Notes: generated from the sequence alone by a model not told the origin. A stretch of 36,436 bases of DNA from CAZTDD01 sp964612675 (GCA_964612675.1 CAZTDD010000069.1:1-36436), one strand, 5' to 3'; shown: positions 1-7,944, counted from the first letter of the stretch. Program-made: numbers and translations.

Positions 1-302
1 GACGAAGTAATGTGGCGGCGGAGAGAGTCTTGTTTGGGCAACCTCGCCCCGATTGGGGCTTGGGAGAGGAGAAATTCTGGCATCTATTTCCAGGGGCGAA
101 TGCCCCTGGCTAAATTACCTGACCCCTTCGGGGTCAAACGCTTGTGTTTCTCTTTGGGGTCAGGCGCTTCTGTTTCCAGGATTATTGGATGACCAGAATA
201 AGAGTCCTTCGGAATCCACCGTGAGTATCCTTTGGTCCCGGTCACCCAAATTCAGACAAGGAACGAGGCGCTATGGTTCGCGTTGAGCCAACGTGGCTAC
301 TT
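1..302. repeat. Non-coding start of window with two strong hairpins
   Basis: No convincing gene is seen. Two perfect inverted repeats lie close together: CCAGGGGC-GAAT-GCCCCTGG at 90-109 and TGACCCC-TTC-GGGGTCA at 120-136. The right arm of the second begins a sequence (130-150) that recurs imperfectly at 155-175, both starting GGGGTCA and ending TGTTTC. This looks like a small palindromic-repeat cluster. Short open frames crossing it show no codon bias or recognisable domain. Confidence 0.5.
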
Positions 303-494
303 CTATTTGGGCGTAACTGAACGAAGGTCTCGCAGACGCCGCCACTTTCGGGCTACGATGTCGTCAGAAGTGTTCAGCTCGCGCGTAATCAGCGCTCGGG
401 CTTCCTCGTCACTCAGTCCATCGAGGTCGCTTCTCAGCTTTGCCTGCACACTATTTTTCATATCGACACAGTCAAACTCTTTTTCTTTCATCAT
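303..494 (-). CDS. Small charged protein, probable antitoxin of the PIN pair
   Basis: A 63-residue highly charged protein, rich in Arg, Lys, Asp and Glu, with no signal peptide or membrane segment. It begins two bases after the stop of the PIN-domain gene, and a strong ribosome binding site (GGGAGGTGG) lies inside the end of that gene, so the pair is surely cotranscribed and probably translationally linked. The start may be either of two adjacent ATG codons. I do not recognise a named antitoxin fold. The role is inferred from size, charge and position: small proteins next to single-domain PIN ribonucleases are usually their antitoxins. Here the antitoxin is second in the operon, the less common order. 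Confidence 0.6.
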   Translation of the reverse strand: MMKEKEFDCVDMKNSVQAKLRSDLDGLSDEEARALITRELNTSDDIVARKWRRLRDLRSVTPK

Positions 495-496
495 GT

Positions 497-949
497 CTAC
501 ACCACCTCCCGTGGACTGCGGATCTCAAGCGTACGGTATCCTTGTCGCATGTTTATCGCATTATATGCCCGGATCTTCTCAAGGTGTACGATGTGTTTGA
601 AATTCCAACTCACGATGACGTCTACTTGTTCAACGCTGGCGATGGCAACGTGATAGGCGTCCACAACCGACCCCGGGCCGACCACACCCGCGTCCACATA
701 CAGATCTCTCAGCCGCTCGGATTCTCCCGAGCCTTGCACCGGCTCCAAAACTTCCTCTGGCAGCCGATCGAAGATCTCTCTCACCTTGGCTGGGCCACGC
801 GCGATCTCGGCTGCCAGGAGATCGGAAACGACAAGCGTAGCCTCCCCACGCTGTGCCATGTCGATCAGTGCCTGACTCTCAGAGGCAAACTCGCTGTCCA
901 AGCACCCACCTATGACCGATGTGTCAATGTATATCCTCGGCTTTTTCAC
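497..949 (-). CDS. PIN-domain ribonuclease, probable type II toxin
   Basis: About 150 residues from a GTG start. PIN domains are Mg-dependent ribonucleases with a cluster of acidic residues, commonly the toxin of VapBC-like modules. Here the N-terminal strand IYIDTSVIGG carries D9, E48 lies in the helix AAEIARG, D97 in VVDAYHVAIA, and the typical end motif SWNFKHI follows at about 115-120. The GTG at 949 is preferred over an upstream TTG (1018) because it places the conserved strand at residues 6-14, has GGAG eleven bases upstream, and leaves room for a promoter at 990-1018. The small gene downstream is its likely antitoxin. The domain assignment is firm. Toxicity is inferred from the family. 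Confidence 0.82.
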   Translation of the reverse strand: MKKPRIYIDTSVIGGCLDSEFASESQALIDMAQRGEATLVVSDLLAAEIARGPAKVREIFDRLPEEVLEPVQGSGESERLRDLYVDAGVVGPGSVVDAYHVAIASVEQVDVIVSWNFKHIVHLEKIRAYNAINMRQGYRTLEIRSPREVV

Positions 950-989
950 GGTTGAAAACGCTCCGTCGTACGTGAGGAATTGTCCTACT

Positions 990-1018
990 ATTGTTTCTTT
1001 CGGCGCGGCGCACGTCAA
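990..1018 (-). promoter_or_regulatory. Sigma70-type promoter of the PIN operon
   Basis: On the minus strand TTGACG (1018-1013), a 17-base spacer and AACAAT (995-990), five and four matches to consensus. It would start transcription near 983, about 35 bases before the GTG at 949. This fits the shorter start for the PIN gene. Confidence 0.45.
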
Positions 1019-1038
1019 GCATCCGACCTGATGCTTGA
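1015..1038. promoter_or_regulatory. 9-bp palindrome on the -35 box, possible operator
   Basis: TCAAGCATC (1015-1023), loop CGACCT, GATGCTTGA (1030-1038) is a perfect 9-bp inverted repeat overlapping the -35 hexamer of the PIN operon. Type II toxin-antitoxin operons commonly repress themselves through such palindromes. No T-tract follows on either strand, so a terminator is less likely. Confidence 0.45.
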
Positions 1039-1052
1039 AAGATACCTACCTG

Positions 1053-1215
1053 TCAGAATCAGGATAGTCAGGATCGAAGGATGAGCAGGATAACAACTTC
1101 CTCAACCCCATCCTGGATATCCTTCCATCCGGACCATCTGAATTCAGACAATGAAAGGTGCCATTTTCTGCCTCTTTTTTCCGTGCTTTCCTGTCTCCTT
1201 CGTGCCTTCACGATT
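1053..1215. repeat. Degenerate interspersed repeats (AGGAT and CTTCGTG types)
   Basis: AGGAT recurs at 1061, 1070, 1078 and 1087, followed by CCTGGATATCC near 1120. This resembles the CAGGAT-type interspersed repeats common in environmental bacterial genomes. A second motif at 1181-1212 with spaced CGTG/CTTCGTG words matches in reverse complement a motif at about 30070-30098. No coding sequence is supported here. Confidence 0.5.
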
Positions 1216-1262
1216 CAATTCACAGGACAAGAACATTTCTAAAAAAAACGCAAGAAAAGTCC

Positions 1263-1291
1263 TTGACATCCGCTGGATGCTGATCTAAATT
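1263..1291 (+). promoter_or_regulatory. Rightward sigma70-type promoter without a downstream gene
   Basis: TTGACA (1263-1268), exactly 17 bases, then TAAATT (1286-1291). The -35 is perfect and the -10 matches at four positions. It points right, into a hairpin-rich stretch and then the 3' end of the oppositely oriented GH38 gene. No open frame follows, so if active it would make a short non-coding or antisense RNA. Confidence 0.45.
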
Positions 1292-1297
1292 ACGGGC

Positions 1298-1376
1298 AAA
1301 TCAACATGCTCCCCTGCCCGTGCATCGGCTGGTTACCCGCTTCCATTACTTCCGCCGGTGCACGGGTTCTTCATTG
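1298..1376 (+). ncRNA. Candidate small hairpin RNA
   Basis: Starting about seven bases after the promoter at 1263-1291, the sequence holds a 13-bp stem: CCCGTGCATCGGC (1317-1329) pairs with GCCGGTGCACGGG (1354-1366) with one G-U wobble and a 24-base loop, followed by a TTCTTC stretch. A competing 7-bp pairing exists between ACGGGCA (1292-1298) and TGCCCGT (1315-1321). Read on the minus strand the stem lies downstream of the GH38 stop codon but lacks a T-tract, so it is a weaker terminator candidate there. The RNA is inferred and matches no family I recognise. Confidence 0.3.
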
Positions 1377-1450
1377 TATCGAGTTGGATTCTCCGAAACA
1401 TGTCAGAAACGTGCAGGATAAGGAAGCAACGCTTGGGATGAACCCGGGCG

Positions 1451-4348
1451 CTACGGCATTAAACGGATTGTCTTGATTTCCCAGGGCTGCAGGTTCAGGG
1501 AAACCGCCGACTCGCTGAGCGGAAGAATCCCCTCGTTCTCTTCAATGGGGTTTGTGACAAATGCGCGGCTGAACCCGAAGTCTTCGTGGAAAACGACATT
1601 CACATCATCCGCACGCCCACCGCTCTCGAAAAGACGGACAATGACACCTCGCCCGTCATCCGCGTTCTTAAAATCCAGCACCGCGACATGGTCCGAATCG
1701 ACCTCGACAAACGAGACCGCTCCGTCAGGCAGTTTCCCTGCCCCACCGCTGCTAACCTCCGCCACCAAGGGATGAGATCCATTCCACGCAAACTGAGTGG
1801 CCTGCGCCGAATCCAGAGGACCGTCATACGCGGTCACCGCGTACCGGAACGTCATCTTGCCACCCTGCGAGGCTTTGAAATTCGTGGTCCAATAATTGTT
1901 CAATGCATACGAGAAGACGGCGGGGTGTTTCATTTCCAAGTGATCCGCCCATCGAAACGTGTTGATTTGCGAGAGTTGAACGAGAGGCGCGTCAGAGGTC
2001 TGCCAAACGATCGTGCGATCGGAGTTCGTAAACGCGACCCAGTTTTGGATACAATACCAGTCGCGGCAGGAATGCTCGATCTGTTTGTTCGGAGTCATAA
2101 CCGCGTCGGAAATCTCGCAACGAACGTCGAACTCGGGCAACGAGAATGGAAAGGCGAAATAGACCGCCTCGGGCTCGGTGGTCTCGATTTTATCAATCGT
2201 GTTTACGAACTCGATATACGGCAAACCGGCGTACAAACGAATGTCTTGATTCAACGAATTGACACCGTTCGCAGAGGCGCTCAGTTCGACGGTCAAGCGG
2301 ACCGGACCCGTCTCCACCGCTTGAATCCGACCGTTTGTGGCGGTTGTCCGTAGGAAAGCCTCTTCGCCGACCGGACGTTCCATCTCCACACGCGTTTGTA
2401 GCGCGTCCTCATAGATATATTGATTAAATCCCCACCGGCCTGAACCGTCCGCAAGTTCTTTTTGGAGGTTCTTGTCAAAAACCGATGTGACACAGACTTT
2501 GTGCGGGTCGATTTCAACCCGAAACCGTTTATTCTCTACAATATTCCCACTCAACGAAAAAACATCGGGAGAGTTTTCTGTATTTGAAGACGATTGTATC
2601 GAGTAGGTGCGATACCCAAGGCCGGGCACATCGCGGGCGATAAATAAGATCGTTGATTCTTCATCGTCAGAAACCACTCTCTGAGAAGGAACCTGAGCGC
2701 CGGTTTCATCGTCGACAACGATCTGTGAATCCGAAAGGTCGAGTTCCAATTCAACCGGCGCACTTCGTTTCCACGAAAGGCTGTTGAAAACAACGATACG
2801 TTTGTCGTCCGGAGTATCGCCGACCTGAGCGGCAAATGTATCGAGGCCTTCGTTGAGAAGGGCAGTCGATGTCGCATGCGCCACAGTGGCATACGAGGAC
2901 TTGATCGCCCATTGGCCTTTTGTCATCTCGGATTCGGGCTCGGAGATGCTCTGCGCCGCTCCCCAGGTGTGTTCGTCATAGAGCATCATCGATTCCATGG
3001 CGCGTCGCAGTTCATCCGCCGGATACGGTTGCTCGGACGGGAGCAGACTGGTCAGTGTCCTAACGCATTCGGCGACGTGAATGGTTCGATGCGTTGAACG
3101 ATTCAGGGCGGTTTCAGCCGCTGAAGAACCGTGTCCATCCGACCACCAATCCGGCCATGCTTCCTTCACCACGGGAATTTCATCCCGATAATTCGCCTCC
3201 AAATACTCGAACCATTCGGACAGCGTTGCGACCACAAGCCGGGGCGAAACGAACCGCTCATTCCATTCCTTGACACGGTCACTCACGATGATCGTGGGAG
3301 GCGAGTTGTCTGTATATTCCCCTGAGATTTGGACCAAGGCACCGTTATACGGATATCCTCTCTCATCCAGGTGCATGAGATATTTGGCTGTTTCAGCTAC
3401 AAATCGATCCATCGACTTCGGCAGTTGCAATCTGTTTCCGTGCATATAGTGTTCGCCGTTCCATGTAAGTACACGGCTCCCGTCAGGCGCTTCCCAGTAG
3501 AAGCCGTCGGGGCGGTCACGGTGGTTTTTCGCACGGGTCGCGTTGGTCGCCATGTTCAAGTAGCGGATACCGGATTTCGAAAGCAATTGCGGCCACGCCC
3601 ACGAGAGCCCGTTGATATCCGAGTTCATTGCGGCAACCACAGGGATTCCATAGTCGCGTCTCAAACGTCCCGCCCAGTAGAGTTCCCTGACAAGTTCATC
3701 CCCTGCAACAAGATCCGTCTGATTCAAATAGAACCCGGCAACCTCGATCCGTCCTTCCTCTACACGGCGGATAAACTCCTCCAGCTGCTCTTTCGTGCAC
3801 TGTTCCAGAAATCGCTGGACGGTCCATGTTGTCTCACAGGTCCATCGAAACTTGGCGTCATTGGGGTAGTCATCGGTCTGACGGCAGATATCCAACGCTT
3901 GCACGATATACTCCCCGTGAAGACGCATCAGCTCGGTTTGGAGTTTCGTATACCCGATATCGGTGTGTGTATGTTCAACAAAAAAGATCGTCCACAATCG
4001 GGGAGGTTTGATTGTCACAGTCGCCGTAATCTCCGCCCCTTGGTGGCGGGCCGTAAACAGCACGTCGCGGGGCTCGCGAAGGAGGGGAAATGTGACATCG
4101 AACCGATTATCAACGTCGGGTGCGACGTCGACAACATGCGTAGCGACAGTATCGCCCGTATCGATTGTAATCACAGCGGGTGCCTTATCCTGGATTCCGT
4201 CCAGCGTAACCGAAGCGGTCTGCATCTGCCGATCGTCCTCGCGGACAATAAAGGGAGATGTCTGAACATGAATCTCGAAAGGGCTCTCTTGTGCGAAAGA
4301 GTGGCAGACGAGAAGTCCCAGTTGCGCAAAAAGAAGAATCAATCGCAT
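1451..4348 (-). CDS. Secreted glycoside hydrolase family 38-type alpha-mannosidase
   Basis: About 965 residues with an N-terminal signal peptide (hydrophobic run ending HSFAQ, about residue 20), so it acts outside the cytoplasm. After a beta-rich region (about 30-120) comes the GH38-type catalytic domain with H126-T-H128-T-D130 and NSDINGLSW, where D244 sits in the position of the zinc-bound nucleophile. The remainder is the usual beta-sandwich half of mannosidases. GH38 enzymes cleave alpha-mannosides with a Zn-coordinated double-displacement mechanism, so alpha-mannoside trimming is likely, but the substrate is not shown. I chose ATG 4348 over a TTG 15 bases upstream because GGAG lies nine bases before the ATG and the TTG sits on that binding site. 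It is divergent from a second secreted carbohydrate-active gene, which suggests shared control. Confidence 0.85.
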   Translation of the reverse strand: MRLILLFAQLGLLVCHSFAQESPFEIHVQTSPFIVREDDRQMQTASVTLDGIQDKAPAVITIDTGDTVATHVVDVAPDVDNRFDVTFPLLREPRDVLFTARHQGAEITATVTIKPPRLWTIFFVEHTHTDIGYTKLQTELMRLHGEYIVQALDICRQTDDYPNDAKFRWTCETTWTVQRFLEQCTKEQLEEFIRRVEEGRIEVAGFYLNQTDLVAGDELVRELYWAGRLRRDYGIPVVAAMNSDINGLSWAWPQLLSKSGIRYLNMATNATRAKNHRDRPDGFYWEAPDGSRVLTWNGEHYMHGNRLQLPKSMDRFVAETAKYLMHLDERGYPYNGALVQISGEYTDNSPPTIIVSDRVKEWNERFVSPRLVVATLSEWFEYLEANYRDEIPVVKEAWPDWWSDGHGSSAAETALNRSTHRTIHVAECVRTLTSLLPSEQPYPADELRRAMESMMLYDEHTWGAAQSISEPESEMTKGQWAIKSSYATVAHATSTALLNEGLDTFAAQVGDTPDDKRIVVFNSLSWKRSAPVELELDLSDSQIVVDDETGAQVPSQRVVSDDEESTILFIARDVPGLGYRTYSIQSSSNTENSPDVFSLSGNIVENKRFRVEIDPHKVCVTSVFDKNLQKELADGSGRWGFNQYIYEDALQTRVEMERPVGEEAFLRTTATNGRIQAVETGPVRLTVELSASANGVNSLNQDIRLYAGLPYIEFVNTIDKIETTEPEAVYFAFPFSLPEFDVRCEISDAVMTPNKQIEHSCRDWYCIQNWVAFTNSDRTIVWQTSDAPLVQLSQINTFRWADHLEMKHPAVFSYALNNYWTTNFKASQGGKMTFRYAVTAYDGPLDSAQATQFAWNGSHPLVAEVSSGGAGKLPDGAVSFVEVDSDHVAVLDFKNADDGRGVIVRLFESGGRADDVNVVFHEDFGFSRAFVTNPIEENEGILPLSESAVSLNLQPWEIKTIRLMP

Positions 4349-4364
4349 GATACGTTTCTCCAAA

Positions 4365-4377
4365 AGACACGGTGTCT
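4365..4377. promoter_or_regulatory. Short palindrome at the GH38 5' end, possible operator
   Basis: AGACAC-G-GTGTCT is a perfect 6-bp inverted repeat about 17 bases before the GH38 start. A TATATA at 4377-4382 (minus strand) could be the -10, but I see no good -35. Operator function is a guess from placement. Confidence 0.3.
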
Positions 4378-4469
4378 ATATAGCTGGGGTGTTTGATCTC
4401 TGATAAGGATATTGACCGTGTCGCCTGCTGACCAGGGAGCATTATCCGGAAGACCCGCTCTCTGGGCGG

Positions 4470-4498
4470 TTGATAGGAATGGATGTTCTGACTATGAT
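4470..4498 (+). promoter_or_regulatory. Sigma70-type promoter of the DUF5060 gene
   Basis: TTGATA (4470-4475), 17 bases, TATGAT (4493-4498): five of six matches in each hexamer. Expected start of transcription is near 4505, about 33 bases before the ATG at 4538. An inverted repeat TCTGA-CTATGA-TCAGA (4487-4502) covers the -10 and could be an operator. Confidence 0.6.
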
Positions 4499-4537
4499 CA
4501 GAGAAAACGTCGAAAGTGAGATTACGGGGTGATACAA

Positions 4538-6100
4538 ATGAAAACAACAAAACAGGTTTTCCAGCTCGGATTTCTCTGCCTCGCTTTATCGTGCCCCAGC
4601 TTCGCCCAGGACCTCGACCGTACCGGTACGCAATGGTATCCGTTCATTGAATGGACATTGCAAAACACGAGCTACGAAAACAATCCCTACGATTTGCGCG
4701 CGGAGGTTACGTTTACCCATCCCAGCGGTGAGACCCGGGAAACGGAGATGTTTTATGCCGAAAACGATCGGTGGAAATTCCGTTTCACCGGCACGCAGGT
4801 CGGCGAGTGGAGTTTCACAACGCAAAGTCAGGATTCCGACCTCGACGGACTGACGGGAACTGTAACCGTCGAGCCGAATCCGAATCCGCAAGCACATGGT
4901 TTTGTCAAGAAATTCGAAGAGAAATGGGGGTGGATGGGAACGGAAGAAGCATTCGTCCCCCAATTCGCCATGTATGACGATCCATCGCACTACCGTGACA
5001 ATCCAGAGAAAATCGAAGCGGATATTGAGATGTTTTTTAACCAGCATGGATTAAATGGATTCCATACCCAGGTCTATTGCCGGTGGTTCGATATCAACCA
5101 AACGAAATATGACAATATACGGGACCGCGATCCCAATCCAGACCCGCGCACATTCGAGGCGCTGGAACTGCTGATTACGAAGACCCACGCGGCCGGCGGG
5201 TTGGTGCACATCTGGGCCTGGGGAGACGAGCAGCGTCACATGACGCCGATCAAATGGGGGAAGAACGGTGCGGTTGATCAACGTCTCCAGCGATACATCG
5301 CCGCACGATTGGGACCAGTACCCGGTTGGACGATGGGGTACGGATTCGATTTATTCGAATGGGTTAAGGAAGAAGACTTACGCGAATGGCATTCATATAT
5401 GCATGAGCATTTCGGCTGGTCCCATTTTCTTGGCGGACGACCCGGCGGTCCACGATCCGGACTGAATCACAAACGCTATCAGATTTACGAAGGCTTGGAT
5501 TATTCCTCCTACGAGCATCATCAACCGACCTATGAAGTCTATGTCGCCGCGCTGGAGGCACGTCCGGGCAAACCCGTCTTCTCCGAAGATCGGTTTCGTC
5601 TCCGGGATCCATCCCCGTATCCCGACAAAGATTACACAGAGGTATTAACGCGACGCGGTCTCTGGCATTCAACGATGGCGGGCGGCGTGGCGAATATTTG
5701 GGGCAATTTGATTCATGAAAGTGCGGGCGGCGGTTCTGGGCCGTACGAACATCACGAATGGATCAAGACCAATTCTCGATTTTTCGAGAATCGATTTTTG
5801 AAAAACATGGTTCGCGACAACAGTATCACCGATGGAGTAGCTTTGAAAACACCGAACAACAAATTGTTTGTTTTCTATAAGGAAGACACCGAGGCGATCG
5901 AAATGAACCTCTCGTCTATGCCGAACAGTGCCAAGGCTGTTGCCGTGGATACGAAAAAGCCGTACAAAGAAATCGACTTGGGAACCCTCGATTCGAAACC
6001 CCAGACTTGGCAAGCACCCTACCAGTCCGATTGGGCTGTTGCTGTGGGAGATTTTTCCACCGCACACAACAACGTGAAGAAGTGGAGAAAAATGCGCTGA
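4538..6100 (+). CDS. Secreted DUF5060 / apiosidase-like glycoside hydrolase
   Basis: About 520 residues. A signal peptide (KTTKQVFQLG onward, ending SFAQ) is followed by an N-terminal beta-sandwich (about 25-105) with the DUF5060-type pattern: WYPFIEWTL, a VTFTHPSG strand and GEWSF. Then comes a TIM-barrel-like region with W/H/D-rich segments (HIWAWGDEQRH, SYEHHQPTYE, VFSEDRFR), and a small C-terminal beta region ending near YQSDWAVAVGD. Proteins of this build are glycoside hydrolases acting on branched polysaccharides, such as GH140 apiosidase relatives, but the substrate cannot be read here. ATG 4538 is preferred to GTG 4529 because a GGGG-type binding site lies just upstream. It is divergent from the GH38 gene, and both products are exported, consistent with a joint role in glycan breakdown. 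Confidence 0.75.
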   Translation: MKTTKQVFQLGFLCLALSCPSFAQDLDRTGTQWYPFIEWTLQNTSYENNPYDLRAEVTFTHPSGETRETEMFYAENDRWKFRFTGTQVGEWSFTTQSQDSDLDGLTGTVTVEPNPNPQAHGFVKKFEEKWGWMGTEEAFVPQFAMYDDPSHYRDNPEKIEADIEMFFNQHGLNGFHTQVYCRWFDINQTKYDNIRDRDPNPDPRTFEALELLITKTHAAGGLVHIWAWGDEQRHMTPIKWGKNGAVDQRLQRYIAARLGPVPGWTMGYGFDLFEWVKEEDLREWHSYMHEHFGWSHFLGGRPGGPRSGLNHKRYQIYEGLDYSSYEHHQPTYEVYVAALEARPGKPVFSEDRFRLRDPSPYPDKDYTEVLTRRGLWHSTMAGGVANIWGNLIHESAGGGSGPYEHHEWIKTNSRFFENRFLKNMVRDNSITDGVALKTPNNKLFVFYKEDTEAIEMNLSSMPNSAKAVAVDTKKPYKEIDLGTLDSKPQTWQAPYQSDWAVAVGDFSTAHNNVKKWRKMR

Positions 6101-6143
6101 GTGGGATAAACCAGGCATTTTCTACAACCCCCAAGAGTGCCAC

Positions 6144-6161
6144 CCCCAAGTCCCCTTGGGG
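6144..6161. terminator. Hairpin between convergent genes
   Basis: CCCCAAG (6144-6150), loop TCCC, CTTGGGG (6155-6161), lying between the stop of the DUF5060 gene and the stop of hisF. It could end both transcripts. No clear T-run follows on either side, so rho-independent activity is uncertain. Confidence 0.4.
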
Positions 6162-6171
6162 CTGGTCGATC

Positions 6172-6936
6172 TCACAAGCGAACCGGAACCCCTTTCCCCT
6201 GCAAGTATTCCTTCAATTCCCGTATGGCAATTGTGCGGTAATGGAAAACGGAGGCAGCCAAAAGCACCTGCACATTGGCCTGATCCACAACCTCATAAAA
6301 ATGTTCGAGCTTCCCTGCCCCGCCTGATGCGACTACAGGAAGATCGACGGCATCCGAAATCGCCTTCGTGAACTCAATGTCGTACCCCGCTTGCGTCCCG
6401 TCACCATCCATGCTTGTGGGCAAAATGACACCGGCACCCAAATCCTGACATTGCTTCGCCCAGTCGATAGCACATTTCCCTACCGGTTTTGTTCCCCCGG
6501 AGACCACCAACTCGAACCCGGAAGGCATATCCGCATTCCTTCGGGCATCGACTGCGACGGTCACTTTCTCGGAACCGAAGTTCTTCGCAGCCTGAGAAAC
6601 CAGATCCGGTTTCTTCACAGCGGCACTGTTCATCGAGATTTTATCGGCTCCGGCACCGATCACTTCTTCTATGTCCTGCAAGCTGGAAATCCCGCCGCCT
6701 ACGGTCAGAGGAATGTCGATCACATTCGAAACGTTCTTCACCCACTCCAATCGCGTCTTTCGCTCTTCCAATGTGGCGGCGATATCCAACATCGCGAGCT
6801 GATCCGCACCTTCTTTTTGATAGAACGCCGCGTTCTCGACCGGGTCGCCGGCGTCTTTCAAATCAACAAAGTGAATCCCTTTCACAACACGGCCGTTTTT
6901 CATATCCAGGCATGGCATAATGTCGACAGTTTGCAT
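6172..6936 (-). CDS. hisF: Imidazole glycerol phosphate synthase cyclase subunit HisF
   Basis: 254 residues, normal for HisF (about 250-258). With HisH, HisF turns PRFAR and ammonia into imidazole glycerol phosphate and AICAR in histidine synthesis. The two catalytic aspartates fall at the textbook positions D11 (PCLDMKNGR) and D130 (VAVDARR). Phosphate-binding segments are visible at VGGGISS, KISMNSAAV, TSMDGDGTQAGYD and ASGGAGK. The start at 6936 is set by AAAGGA seven bases upstream and by alignment of D11. Upstream in-frame codons lie in repeat-like DNA. Unusually for a histidine gene, no other his gene and no hisH is nearby, so it is stand-alone here and must pair with a HisH encoded elsewhere, or be a second copy. 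Confidence 0.95.
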   Translation of the reverse strand: MQTVDIMPCLDMKNGRVVKGIHFVDLKDAGDPVENAAFYQKEGADQLAMLDIAATLEERKTRLEWVKNVSNVIDIPLTVGGGISSLQDIEEVIGAGADKISMNSAAVKKPDLVSQAAKNFGSEKVTVAVDARRNADMPSGFELVVSGGTKPVGKCAIDWAKQCQDLGAGVILPTSMDGDGTQAGYDIEFTKAISDAVDLPVVASGGAGKLEHFYEVVDQANVQVLLAASVFHYRTIAIRELKEYLQGKGVPVRL

Positions 6937-7231
6937 AATGATTCCTTTCAATGCTTTCTTGAATCGGACAAAACGAGATGGCCACGCTTCGCTCGCCATG
7001 ACGGCAACGGAGATCCTGTTTTCTTCCTCAAATCACCGGCCTCGCCGGCCCGGGGCTCGCGATGACGATCGGTCGCGATATTTCTACGACAGTATAGTAG
7101 ATTCTGGTTGGTGTATTTCCTAGTCAAGAGTCGCACCATGTGTTGCCCACCTCTCAAATCCATTTCAACCTTGACAGATTGAAGAGGGGACAGCCACAAT
7201 CAGTAGCAAGAACAGTCTTGGATGAGAGAAT
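6937..7231. other. Intergenic region between hisF and a pseudopilin gene
   Basis: About 295 bases between divergent genes. The part next to hisF (about 6975-7065) contains GCCACGCTTCGCTCGCCATGACG and GGGCTCGCGATGACG-like words (each under 24 bases), similar to interspersed repeats seen in many bacterial genomes, and CCGGCCTCGCCGGCCCGG, which can fold. The part next to the pilin carries its promoter. I found no reliable promoter for hisF. Confidence 0.4.
7171..7200 (+). promoter_or_regulatory. Probable promoter of the first pseudopilin gene
   Basis: TTGACA (7171-7176), an 18-base spacer and CACAAT (7195-7200), six and four matches to consensus. It predicts a short leader of about 25 bases before the ATG at 7232. 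Confidence 0.45.
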
Positions 7232-7885
7232 ATGCGTAGAAAAGGCTTTACCCTCATTGAACTTCTTATTGTTGTCGCCATCATTGGTATCCTGGCGGCT
7301 ATCGCAGTACCCAACTTCCTGAACGCACAGGTCCGCGCCAAAATTGCCCGCTCCCAGGGCGATATGCGTTCCCTGGGCAACGCCATTGAGGCATTTCGGA
7401 TTGATCAGAATGCGATGCTGGTCGATTTCTGGGATGAAGGTTCAGAAATCGCTCTGGAGCGTCTCCAGCGCTGGGGCCTTTGTTCGATCAACAATCTCGA
7501 CGATGCATCAAGGAATCAGCGATGCATTTTGGCGAATCTTACAAGCCCGGTCTCGTACATCGCTTCCATACCCAACGATCCGTTCTTCGGAAAAATTGTT
7601 CAAACCAGCGATAGGCTGGCGATCGCTCTGGACGGAACTTACTTCTACGGCGACAACGAGCCCGCCATCCCCGGCCAGGACAACAATTTCGGCGCGCTCC
7701 ACGAAGGAACAGCAGAGCGACTCGGACTCAATCCGATCAAACCGAACGAGTGGGTTCTTTTGGGGATGGGACCGGACACAACCGCCGAAGAACTCGGACA
7801 GACCATGCAACTTCGCGGTATGCCTTACGATCCAACGAATGGTTTGAACAGCACAGGCGATATCACAATGCGCGGCGGTGGTTGA
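7232..7885 (+). CDS. Type II secretion/type IV pilus-like pseudopilin (GspG-like)
   Basis: 217 residues. It begins MRRKGFTLIELLIV: a short basic leader, the Gly-Phe cleavage and methylation site of prepilin peptidase, Glu at +5, and a hydrophobic helix of about 20 residues. The C-terminal domain ends YDPTNGLNSTGDI followed by a Gly-rich tail, a pattern I associate with GspG-like pseudopilins of Planctomycetes-like and candidate-phylum bacteria. Such proteins assemble into a periplasmic pseudopilus that drives secretion, or into surface fibres. No secretion ATPase, platform or secretin gene is nearby, so it is an isolated pilin gene. A second pseudopilin lies at 13011-13808. The precise partner machine is unknown. 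Confidence 0.85.
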   Translation: MRRKGFTLIELLIVVAIIGILAAIAVPNFLNAQVRAKIARSQGDMRSLGNAIEAFRIDQNAMLVDFWDEGSEIALERLQRWGLCSINNLDDASRNQRCILANLTSPVSYIASIPNDPFFGKIVQTSDRLAIALDGTYFYGDNEPAIPGQDNNFGALHEGTAERLGLNPIKPNEWVLLGMGPDTTAEELGQTMQLRGMPYDPTNGLNSTGDITMRGGG

Positions 7886-7944
7886 TCTGCAAAGGGTATA
7901 GGATTCCGTTTATCCGGCCCGCGAGATTTTTTCCGCCGGCGTCA

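Noticed and set aside
497..1018. Longer PIN protein starting at TTG 1018
   Set aside because: The extra 23 residues cover the likely promoter and lack family similarity; GTG 949 has a better position and binding site.
3329..4396. A 355-codon open frame opposite the GH38 gene
   Set aside because: It lies wholly antisense to a well-supported enzyme gene, has no recognisable domain, and its composition mirrors the codon use of the real gene.
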